DNA of 64,000 nt from Himantopus leucocephalus (taxonomy: Eukaryota > Chordata > Aves > Charadriiformes > Recurvirostridae). A program made the translations under genes and the position numbers. Shown here piece after piece: positions 44,601 to 56,600 of the stretch (positions are counted from its first letter, which is position 1; each line of letters opens with the position of its first letter). The DNA is taken from assembly GCA_003993805.1 (NCBI GenBank), contig RSEF01000019.1, positions 7,429,129 through 7,493,128 on the forward strand. Direction: 5' to 3'. Below the pieces are notes generated by a model. That model was not told the origin of the DNA. It worked only from the letters and a program-made list of their open reading frames with translations, and ran no database searches.

Positions 44601-47600
44601 CTCCGCTGTCCTCTGAGCGGCCGGTCCCCACATCTCACGGCCGGGGGAGGACGGGGCTGCGGGCTGGGTCGTGGGTGTGAGGCAGCGGGCAAAAAGAAAC
44701 GGTGGGGATCAGGTCTCGCCCCCTCCCAGCCCTCTTCCTGACCGTCTCTCCTGTCCCCGTCACTCTGACAGCGCGCGGTGCAGGACGTACGCTAGGACGC
44801 AGCCCAGCAGCGCAGTCCCGAGGCGGACGGGCAAACGCAGCCCGGCCCGGACCAGGGAACTCACCGCCTGCCCCGGCGCTCCCTGCAACGCCAAGAGGGC
44901 AAAGTCCACTTTCTCATACACAAAAAGCATGCAAAAAAAATGATTATTTACCATCGCAGCCTCAGACCCTGAAGTGAACGCTGTGATGTACGACTGCACA
45001 GCATCTCACTTTCTGCATGTCTCACACCCAAACAGGACACACCTGAGCCTCCACCCACCCCCACAGCGGGGGCCGGGGAGCTGCTCACCCCTCCTCTGCA
45101 GCGTCGGGGGCAGGATGAGGTGACTCATCCACCAGTGCGTGTTTCTCTATACCACAGAGAAAACTGTGCCTATAAGGTAATGGCAGGAGCTGTCTCCATA
45201 CCGCCGCAGCCAGGGCAGCTCCTGTGGTCCGGGACCGCGATGGCCACCCCACATGCAGCTAAAACTGCCTCTGCCCGGCAGAGCCGACGCGCCGGGGGCG
45301 GGATGGGGAGAGGTGTGGGTGAGCTGCATGGGCCGAAGCACGGCCACAAGCATCACCCAGGGCAGGGACGTGGTGCCCTGGCTCGGGGATCCCATTGAAC
45401 GCCCACCCATGGGTGCAGCCCGGATTTACACGTGCCAGCCCTTCCCAGCCATCTCCCCATCGCTGCCGCAGGGGAGCCTCACCGGAGCCTTCTGGCAACA
45501 GCTCATCCCTGAGACTCAAGCGCTGCCCCTCCATTTCGAGGGACACCCCCGCTGCCCAGCCGGTCTTGTCCCCACCTCCAGCAGTGGCTCAGTTTCATCC
45601 ACCTCTTGTTGTCTCCCGTTTAACACGACAACCGACTCCTGCCCCCTTGACACATCAGCTGCCCCAGGCGTCCTGCCCCCCACGGCCCCCTCCCGCAGCC
45701 AGGGGGGCACAGCGGGGACAGCCCGCTGCCCGGGGACACCGGCAGGACTTGCCCTGCGGCAGCGGAGCCCAACTGCAGCACAGCCAGTGCCGCGGTGCCG
45801 GCCCTGCCCCGAGACCCCGCTGGAGACACAGCGAATGCCAGAGCACGCTGCGGGGAGAGGAGGTGCTCCAGGGATCTGGAGAGGTCACCCCGATGGTGGC
45901 ACTTGCCAACACCACAACCACGTCAGCCTGTGCCTGCTCCCACTGGGACCGGCTCAGGTGTCCGCTGGCTGACCGGCTGCTGGTGGTGGTGAGCTCCTAC
46001 CTCCTCCCACCGCTCTGCCCTCAGGGGACACCTCTCATCCCTCAATACTGCTCAACCACATCTTCCACTAAAAGGCGCTTTGCCAGCCCCGGGTGCGTTT
46101 TAACTTTGTTGTTGGCGAGGGATGGAGATTTACCTTGAAAGACTCCAGAAAGCCTCCGTGGCCCCCGTTCTCCAGCTTGTCCTCATCGGGCCCCAGCCCC
46201 AGCATGGTCTGCGTGTGCCCGTGGAGCTCATCGTGAAGGTTGTCCAACAAGGCGGCACGCGTCCGGTCCTGCGGGAGCGAGAACGGGCTCAGCCGGGGAC
46301 CCCGAGGGAGGGGGCAGCGGTGCCAACCCATGGGACAGCCGGCTCGTCCCCCCGCCGAGGGCACAGAGACATCAGGGGACCCCGTGGCCACCAAGTGCGC
46401 CGAGACACGTGCACGCTCTGATCGCTCATCCCTGCACGCGCTGACCCAGCTCAGCCGGGGAAACGCAGCTCTGAGGAGGAATGCGCCCCTGTGCCTGCCG
46501 CGGCGCCGGGCAGCGTTACCTCCAGCTTGGCAAACTTGTCGGACTTGCAGCAGGCGTTCTCGGCGTTGATGAGCTTGGTGAGCAGGAACTCCCGGAACTC
46601 GGGGCTCTGCGGGGAGAGAGGCATGGTGGAAAACACCAGCCAGAAACTGCGTACCGCTGGTACCGGAGCTGCACCCACCCAAAACCTGAGCTCACAGCAC
46701 CCTGCAGACCACCCCAGATGAGGCAGCGGTGGTGGGAAACCCCGGATGGGCCGGGGTGTCCTCCCGCACCGGCCGTCACCCCCACACTGTCACGGGCGCC
46801 CCGGCAGCAGAGCCGCAGCTGCCGCCTTGCACGGGTTACGCTGTGCGACGGCGCACAGCCTCCCGCCCCTCCACAGACCCCGCGGGCCTCACTAGAAATC
46901 AAAATGAAGGCACATAAAGGCCAGAAGTCACATTTCCCCTAAGTGGGCGTGCTTGGAAACGTCTCGGACATACGCATCTACTTTTTTTATGGGTTGGAAC
47001 ATGCTTCCCATCTCAGCTCTTACCTTCTGGAACACCGGTGGGCTCGGCAGGGGTGGCCCGAAGGAGGGGACATCTTCCCGGGCCGTCACGGACACCTGCG
47101 GAGCAAAGGGAAACAAAACGTCATCCCATGGGTGCAGCGCGGCAGCCCCCAGCGCAGAGATGTCGCCCTCCCGGAGGGCAGCAGGCGTGGGGCGGGTGAT
47201 GCTCTCTCCAGCCCCGCCGAGGTGCACCAGTCACCGCTCCTGCTCCCACCACAGGGTTAACCGTGCACAGCTTTTTACGCTTATTTCCTGCGCATTCTGC
47301 TCTCATTTGTGGCCGTAAGCAATGCGCTTTTGGTTTGAAAAATTATGTCGTACTGAATCTCTTCGGAGAAAGCAGAGGGAGAACAGGGCTTATGCTATCT
47401 ACACTTGAGCGATGTGTTAGACGGGTATGAGCTGTTCGGAGGCTTATTCAAATGCCGAGTAGCGTCAAAATCTTTAGTATATGAGCGTGCTGTTGCACAT
47501 GCACATATTTTAGATACATATGTATGTATACACACACACAACGTAATAGCGCATACATAAACATGTGCATGTGTGTGTATACATACACACATATGCGTGT

Positions 47601-50600
47601 TTAACATGCACACACCTATTCCATTGGGCATAACACTGGCGGTATCACTGAGCGCACGGGCAGGGCAGCCCCTGGGCTGCCACCTCCAGACCTCGGCCGG
47701 AGATGCCGAAGCAAAAATCGGCATGTGCAAGTGGCGATTGCCCTCACCTTGTACGCCGTGTTGTCTGCCTCAGGGTTTTCCACCTGCACGACAATGTACG
47801 CGTGCAAGAAGTTGGAGGCAATCATGTCTGGGACAAACGGCGTGTTCTCCTCTTGGAAGATAATTGCCACAATGTCGTTTCCAATGTGCCTCTTCCTCTG
47901 GAGCTAAGCGCAAAGGGAAAACACTTGGTCGGTACAGCCAGGCGGCTCTGCTCCCTCGGGAGCAACATCAGCTCCGGGCGCACCGGCTGCCACGCGCCGG
48001 GGAGCCCACGCGGCTGCTGCCCGCGCCGCCGCCAGCCGAGGATGCCGCGGCGCTGGGGCTCGGCAGCTGGCGGCGCTGGGCAGGGCAGCGCCAACGCACC
48101 CCGGCTCAGACACTTCTGTGCAAGGAAGCTCATCTCTCTTACTTGTTGTGTGTCTCCTTCGGTAAAAGGCAGCTTTGTGGAGACGTGAAACATTATCTCC
48201 CTGTCCCTGAACACCGTGTACACAGACTCCGCTCCTGTCTGCCCGTGGCTGACATCCAGACCTCCTCGAAAACTGGAGACGAAGGCAAAGGTGGGGAGAA
48301 ACGAAAAAATATTAATTGAAAGCTTAGCAGGGACCGCCGGCAGCTGCCAGGGGACAGGGTGATAGAACAACCCAGCTCATTTATCTTCATCTAGTAGCGA
48401 GCAAATGGGAAAGAACAAACCGTGCGTCATGTATTGTAACCAAGCATCGTCATCGCCCGTCTGAAACTCAGGGTGCGCGGCAGAGCAGCACCGTCAGCCG
48501 GGGCCAACCGCAGCCGTGGGCGCCAGCCATGGGACCGGCAGTGCCGAGCGCTGCCGCGGGGGCTGCCCACGCCTGCCAGCCCCCGGCCCTCACCAGCAGC
48601 GGGGGGTCTCTGCCCACACCACGGCTCAACCCACAGCACCGGACAGGGCATGTTTTCATGCAAGTTCCTTCCATCTATGGCTGAATATAGTCAGATTTTC
48701 TCACGACCTCAAAACTGCAGGAGAGGAAGTTTTTCTCTCTTGGCAGCTCCAATTTTTTTTTTCGGAAAACTCCCCCAGCTTAGAAAAACAAGCCAAAGCT
48801 ATATTTGCTTCTGCTCTGTACAGCCCGCTCATGAGATGACTTCTGTTCTCGCACAGTAGTTATTTTTACATATGACATGCTCTCTCTTTAAATGTATTTG
48901 TAAAATCATTCTTTTTATTTAACTTACCCTTTGAAGTCCTGGAGCGTTATGGTGTCTCCCAGAAAACTTAAGAAGTTCTTGAAGGCAGTGCTCTCTTCGT
49001 TATTGCCGAATAACTCCTCCTCTTGGGTCTACAAAACACAGGGCACATCTTTTGAGAGCCCCAGTCCTGCCTGTTTCCAGCAGCCAGCCCACCCGGGCGG
49101 CGCAGCATGTGCCACTGCCAGCTCCCGGGGCAAGAAGGAGGGTCTGGCCGTGGCTCTGCCACTGCAGCGTCCGTCTGGCAGAGACGCAGAGGTCCCCATG
49201 CTGTCTGAGCCGAGCATCACCAAAACCACCGTCCCCAGCGGCCGCCACGCACCGGGACAGCCCTGTGCCCTTGGGGACCCCCCAGCACCGCTCCTCTGTC
49301 ATGCTACGGGCGCTATGGGCACAACAACCACGGAGACCAGTAACGCGAAAGGTCCCTTCGAAATGCGCCTTCTGCTCGTCACCCTGCTCTGAGCATCTTC
49401 TTAAATTCAAATGTTGCTATCACCAAAAGTGCCACAGCAGCAGGGAAAGGAACCTGAAAGCAGCCCCAGCTCTGATGGAGATTTCTGCCCATGCCACCTC
49501 TCCCTGCCTGCCTGCCTCCTGCCGCCTCCTGCCCCCCTGCACGCTGTCCCCAGGGCCACCACTGGCACCTCGTCGCAGAGTTCCACACACGGCCGCGGGC
49601 TGCTCCCCGCCTGCGCTCCCCAGCTGGCACCACCACGCTCACCACCGGCACTGGCCGTGGGCCACCCACAGCCCGCTCAGCCACCGAGGCACCCGAAGGC
49701 AAAGGTGCTGAGAGCCACCCCTGACCATCAGCGAGGACCTTGGGGTAACGTACAGGAAATACCAGAACGCCGATGAACCCTTCATTGGAAAATCCAAGTC
49801 TTAATCATCCCTTGTGTGCTATATTTCAAAACAACGAGACCTTAATTATGGTCTTGCATGAGTTACTCAATCCAAAATAAAATGCAGTATGTAAAGATAA
49901 TTAGAGCGCCTGTCAGAATAATCTTTGGTGAGTTATAAGACTCAGCTGCCTCCACGCTCCCCATCCAGAGTCCCTCGGCTAATGACAGCATTTTCAGCAG
50001 ACACACGTCTTCGTAGCCCACAGTCCTCCAAGACAAATGTAACTGTTTCACTGTCTAAACATATATCTGATTAAAATACCTCGCCTGCTAAAATCCATTT
50101 TCACATCCACTTTTCCCTACAGCAGCTTGTGGGCTGATTTCCAGACTGAATTTTTTCAGTCACATCATTTTTTAATGAGTTGGGGAAACATCCAAGCAAT
50201 AAGAAATGCATTATTAGTGAGGACACCCAGTAAAACAACGTGTTGCACGTGACAGAATTAACTGCAGGGCCGAATTTCAGCTTCAGAGGTCCCACACATG
50301 GGCAACGCAGAGCCCCGGCAAGCGGGGACGTGCTCCAGGAGAACGGCACGGGCATTACTCACCTGCCTGAACTTCTGGTAGATCACACCGAACTTGAACG
50401 TGTTGTTGACCTCATGTTCATCATAAGACACTATCATCTGGGAAGCCTGCAGCACAGCAAAATACGAATGATTTAATTCGGCACTTCAAAACGCCATGTC
50501 CAGAAGAGCAAACCCTGCTCGGCACATGCTGCTGGCCGGGCTCACAGCTCCACTCGGCGCGCTCGCCATCGCCCGCTGGCCGCGGCACGGCCCCTCGCAG

Positions 50601-53600
50601 CAGGCAGCGGGGTACAGCAATGGCCCAGCAGTGCTTGAGGGAGCAGGAAGGGGCACAAAAGCCAAATTTCCCCATAATTAGGCCAAAAGTTTCCAACAGT
50701 GGCCCCAGTTTTGGTTATCAACATCCCTGCAGCCTCTGCTGCCGACAGTCACAATGCCCATGGGCTCCAGGTGGGCACGAGCTGCGGCCCCCGCGTCCAG
50801 GCATGGCGGGGGGTGCAGGGACCAGGTCTTCTGGGGGAAGTTTGGGGCCCTTGGGGTGGAAATAAGGGCAGTTCCTGCAGTGCCCCAGCTCCACGGTCCC
50901 AGTCCTGCTCTGTGGGGACCGAGTCAGAGATGCTTTTCTTCCCCAACTGGGCATCAGCTGTTGTCAAACTTCCAGATAAAGGTTTGATAGCAACACCAAT
51001 AATGAGAATGGATGAACAAAATTGGTTTGACCTTGGCTACATCAAAGGGTGGTGAAACTGCCTTATAACTTACTGCTGTGCCTGCCACAGGAAAGGTCTT
51101 GCACATAAAATGTACTTGAAAATGATAGATTTGCTTTGTAGCTTCCCAGGAGCAGGTCTCTACGGCAGCACAAGAGCACACAGGAGGAGAAGTGACCCCA
51201 GAGTGGGCAACGAGTCAGTTCTGGTACGTCACCAGTGGGGACTGCTACTCTGTCCCTGACAGTGACCCACCTGCCTCCGCTTCTCTTCCTGCAGGATCTC
51301 TCAAGCACCAGCTCAACCCATCTCACCGGGTTTCGAGAAAGCCTTAAGGCATCAAACCAAGATCCAGGTTGGTTTTATAACCCACAGACGGTCACCTTTC
51401 CTGCCTTCCCCATGATCCAAGGGCAGATTAATACCAAAGTGCCATCAATCCTTGGTGGCCATTTGACAGAAAAAGACGGTGGCACGCACATGCCATCAGG
51501 TGGCCGTTGGCTGCCCAGACGCACGCACGGCCCGCCACCACTGCACTGCTCACATCCCCTTTGCAGCCGGGTACAAAGGTAGAGAGCTAGAAGGATGCGG
51601 TACAAATATCCAAGTTCTGTGTCAAAGTAGCCGTTGGATCTTGGAGAAAAGGGGAGAGTTAACTCTATCTGACCTCCTCTGCTGAATACATGACCGATTT
51701 GGGGTAAGTTACCTCACCTTGGGGTACAGAACTGGGTTAAACTTCAGCCCGGAAGCATCGTCGCAGAACGCCTGTGGGCAAGGGGAAAGAGCAGTCAGTG
51801 CCGCGTCCCTGGGCATGCAGAACAGACACCCCTGTCCTGCGGAAACTCCCTGGCAAGGCTGTGAATGTCTTATAAAGGAGCCAAATCCAGCCTCCGATTG
51901 CAGGAGCTCCCCTTTTCACATCCTCTCATTGGGATGCCCCATGGCCTGGCTGGTACCCAACTGAGGACGCAGAAAGACAAGTCCCAGGTCTCTCCATGGG
52001 CCAAAGGTGCTGCCACTTCCTCACCTCTTCCCCCAGATATCAACCAGTGACCTGACCAGGATCAGCAGGAAACCAACAGCACGGCCAGCACATACCACTG
52101 CCCGCCAAGCGCCCCTGGACCCGAGAGCCCAGGCACCAGTGCCCAACGCCACCCAACACTGCCCAACACTGCCAACGCTGCCCAACACTACCCAATGCCA
52201 CCCAACACTGCCAACGCTGCCCAATGCCACCCAACGCTGCCCAACGCCACCCAACACTGCCAACGCTGCCCAACACTACCCAACGCCACCCAACGCTGCC
52301 CAATGCCACCCAATGCTGCCAACGCTGCCCAACGCCACCCAACATCACCCAACGCCGCCAATGCTGCCCAATGCCACCCAACACCACCCAACACTGCTAA
52401 TGCTGCCCAACGCCACCCTACACTGCCAACGCCACCCAACACCGCCCAACACTGCCCCAGGCACCAGGTGCAGCAACGCAGGCTTTGCTGCAGCTATCCC
52501 AGCCCAGCCCGGCATTTCACCTTTGCAATCTGGGGGATACTAGGGAGCTTGCTAAATCCTGCCAGGGGGATCCTTTCATGCAATGTCTTCACTTTGGACC
52601 TAGCAAAGAAAAAGAAATGAGCAGACATCAGGGAGTATCTAAGGCAAAGAGAGGCTGGCTGCAGCCCCCCCGCTCGCCAACCCTGTGGCACGCGCGCAGC
52701 GATGCTCTGCCGGCTCCTGGGAAACAATGTTCTGCAGAATTTGTTGGGCCTGGTTAGTAAGCAAAGGCTTGATTTTTCTTCTCATCTCTGCAGCTCTTAA
52801 AATATTCATAGTTTGGAGAGGAATGACACAACGGTTCAGACACGCTGGGTCTTGTCAGCTTACAGCGGGATGGCGATAGATGTGACTGGTTTTATCCCAT
52901 GTCATGGAGAGGTTTACACTCAGTTTCAGCAGGTTTAGCAACAGATCAAAGTCTCACGTTCATTAGCGGGGGTCAGGCAGTCCCAGTGCAGAAACAGCAA
53001 AAGGATGATGACGCTGCCTCCCGTCCCACCCCGAGCCCCTCCGTGTGCCACAGCCCACGTGCTGCCAGCCCGGCTCTAGCATTTACAGTAGAAGCAAAAC
53101 AAGGGACTCCCAAAGAGAAAATATTTTGTTAAACAAAGCTTTTTTTTCCATACCTGAGTATAATCCTTAAATATTCTGTGCCATCTGCCTCCTCACACTT
53201 AATAGAAAGGATCAGATTTCCCAGGCTGCTGGCTGTACAATAAAAATTTAAATGATCCTAAAAACAGAAAAAAGCATGTTAGCAGCGGGGGAGGCAGCTC
53301 GCCGATGGCAAGGACGCTGCCCTGCACCCTGGCCAGGAGCAGAGGACTCACCTGCCACCCCGACACCCTCCTGCCCCTCGGGGGGACACACTCGCACCCC
53401 CTCCTCGCAGGCACCAGGGCTTTAATCCCTCTGCCCATGGACTTTAGCACTCTGCTCTCAGCTTTTCGCAGAGGGAGAGAGGATTACAGCACTGTGCGCA
53501 AGGCGGGGGCAGGCGGCTGCCACGCTGCGTCCCCCGGGTCCGGCCGAGCGCCGGGTCCCCGCAGACGGGGCAGGCTCAGAGCCAGCGTGCCCACCCGCCG

Positions 53601-56600
53601 GCCCGCGGGGGCTGGGGGCAAAGGCTCTGTGCATGGCCATCCCCGCCACAGCTGGTCACCCGCCAGTCCCCTCCTCTCCTTGCAAAGAGGCAAGTTGCAA
53701 AATTTGCCCATTTTGCTCCCAGTTTTAGAATTTCTTTTTTTTCCTGGGGGGGTGTGCAATTTTCCGCCGACAGCTTGTCCCCGGCGGTGGGGGCACCCAC
53801 CTTCCCCAGAAAATGTTTTCTGTAGGCTCTGGCCTCTCCTTTGCACTCCAGTTTGTAGCCGTAGGTGCTGGGGCTGAGGTTCTCCTCCTCCTCCTCGCAG
53901 ATGCTGCTGTCGGACGAGGTGGGTGTGCCAAGGTTTTCCGGGTCTTCGATCCAGTATCCCCCGAACTGGGGCAGGATGATCAGCGGGTACGGGCTGCCCT
54001 TCTCTAGGATCTGGGGGGAACATGCGCCCGTGAGGGGTCAGGCAGGACCGGGGTGCGGATGTGGGGTGCGGGGGCTTGTCACCCTGTCCCCTGCCCCCCG
54101 GCTGCCCCCTCCCGCAGCAGCCCCCAGCCCCAGGACCGTGGGGGAAATCCAGCCCCCCCTCTGAAACCTCTCTCTCCTAGAAGAGGGTACGGGCGACCGA
54201 GGAAAAGCAGCAGCCGCAAAGTGTGGAGGGGGAACGTGCTTTGTGCGGCTCCTCCCAGAAACAGGATCTCCACCAATTCCCGTTATCAGTGATTTTGGGA
54301 AGGCATTCGCCAGAAGGCGTTCAGGGTGGCTCAGGGCACCCACCTCATCGATGCTGGGGTACGGGATGTAGTCTTCCTGGAAAAAAGGAATCAAAACACC
54401 GCGTATGACCATCTGTTCCCCACCAGCTGTCCCTTAAAACCACAGCCTTGCACATCCGACCCGGCGAGTGCTCCCAGCCGCCCGCGGCGCTGGTCCGTCC
54501 CGTCCTCACGCCCTGCACCGAGAGCCCGGTGGTGACGGGAGCGACGCTCATGTCGGGCGAGGCTGCCATGTGCGGCGATGGGCGCAAGCCCCGGGAGCGG
54601 TGCCACCGCGCTGCCCAGGGACACAGCCCGGGGACCCCTCCCCGCTCGGGGTCTGCAGGAAAGCACTGCAGCAGGACAAGTCCTTTGCCAAAGGGGTCTC
54701 CGGTACGGGTGTAAGCTGCTCAGCTCTGCGGCAGAACCCGACCATTCTACACAGCTCCCCGCTGAAATACACAGGTTTGGACATAAAGCTGGATTAGGGA
54801 TTTACAGGCACCACTCTCTCATCTTTGCAATTCAATCAGCGCCTTCTCTTTAGATAACATTTAAATCCTTTTTAGTCCTTTGAGTGACTGTCTTTGCCTA
54901 TACGCATTAAAGCCCTGAGATAAGGGGGGGATGCTTGAAGAAATCCACGCAAGAAAAAAAATTCAACCAACCTTATGTTTTTGGCTTCCAGTCCTCTGTT
55001 CTTCAAGTTTTGGTGCCTGGTTGGAACAAAAAGAATACATCGAATAATTAAGATGTTTTCAACAACGCTGACAAAACCACGGGGGTATTTTGCTACACAG
55101 AAATCACTCAGACACGAGCGGCATGAAAGGAGGGGAGTTCTTCCCGGGATGAGCCGGGCAGAGCTGCCGGCGTGCCGGGACAGAGCCCATGTCGTGGTTT
55201 GGGCTGGCTGAAACATAGCTGATTTGCAGCTAACACAGCGAAAATGGGTGACGGGGGTGTCGTAGGACAAGACCTGGGACACAGCGACACCACACTGAAC
55301 ATGCCTCAATGTGAGGCAGGGACTGTTGTTTCCCAGGGCTGGCACAGCACCGAACACAAAATGCTGTCCCCTTATCGCACTCCAGCTTCACCTTAATTTC
55401 TCCAGGACGGAGCCCTAAAGGAGATCCCTGCCCTGCCTTCCTGCGCAGCGGGGACCACAGCCCCGGCGCGTGGCACGGTGACGGCCCCGGCTGCCTCGCA
55501 GTGCCCGGCCCAGGCAGGAGCTCAGGGACGGCAAACCCTGCGGGCACTCGCCCGTGCCGCGGGGACAAGGGACATGCCAGGGGACACCCTGGTCCCCCGA
55601 CGCTCCACCTTGGGCAGATCCTGCTGTGTTCTAGTGTGGGACAAGAGAACACCTTGCCCTGCACCAGGGGGTACTGAGACAGCGCTGGACGCAGCCGTGC
55701 TCTGTACCGGAGCCTGCCGTGGGCAAAGACGGGCAACGGCGCGCTGCGCTGCCTTTACCTGGGAGCAACGGGACCGCGTCTCAGAGCGTCTGCCCCTAAA
55801 CCTCCTTTTGCAAAACTGTTTGGGGTGATGTGGAATAACCTCGGAGGAAGACACTGCCAAAACCACTGCTCTCCCCCGGCGCGCTGGCGCGTTTCTGTGC
55901 AGCTCTTTCTGCACAGTTCACGTGGGGAAGCGCCTGCCGTGTCCCCTCGCAGCAGCGCTCACAGCGCTGGGGACTTCGGCAGCAATTCAAAACCTGTTAC
56001 GATCGTACAAGGCCTCCCGGCACATTAAATGTGTAAATTAAAGGTGCTGTGGGATCCCTGTCCTTGCAGCCTCTGCCAAGTGGGGAACGTCCCGCGTTAC
56101 TGCCATGCACGCTGCTGCTCACCTGCATTTTTTCCAGCATTTCGAAGAATTCCGCAGACTGAAAAAGAAAAGAAGGAAACCTCCTGTTCGATTAAAGGAG
56201 ACATGAGGGGAGCCAGCCCGAGCCACGTCAAGGTAGGGACACCGGACCCCCACCCCATACCGGGCACTCCGGCTCTGCCCTTACAGCAACGGGAAGGAGA
56301 GACTCTGTCCATAACTGCGCTGCAGGGCGCCGGCAGGAGGGGGTCTGCGCACACAAACAGCAGCAGCAAACCTTCCCATGGAAACGAAACAGGCCCAGAC
56401 TGACCGATCCGAAAAAGCAAATAAATACTCTTGCAAGTGCGACCCCCGCAGCAGCCCTCCCCACATCCCTTACCTTGCACGGCACAAGCTCCAGGCTCTG
56501 CGTTTCACCGGCCGCGGGAATGCCACCGCGGGCAGCGCTGGGCTGCCCCGTGCAGGGTTAACGGCCAAACGAACTAAAGGGATTAGCGAGCCCCGGGCTC

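Noticed and set aside
52007..52543. 178-codon Asn/Thr/Pro-rich repetitive open frame
   Set aside because: It is produced by the 10-bp minisatellite and lies across a RAP1GAP2 intron and exon in the wrong strand.
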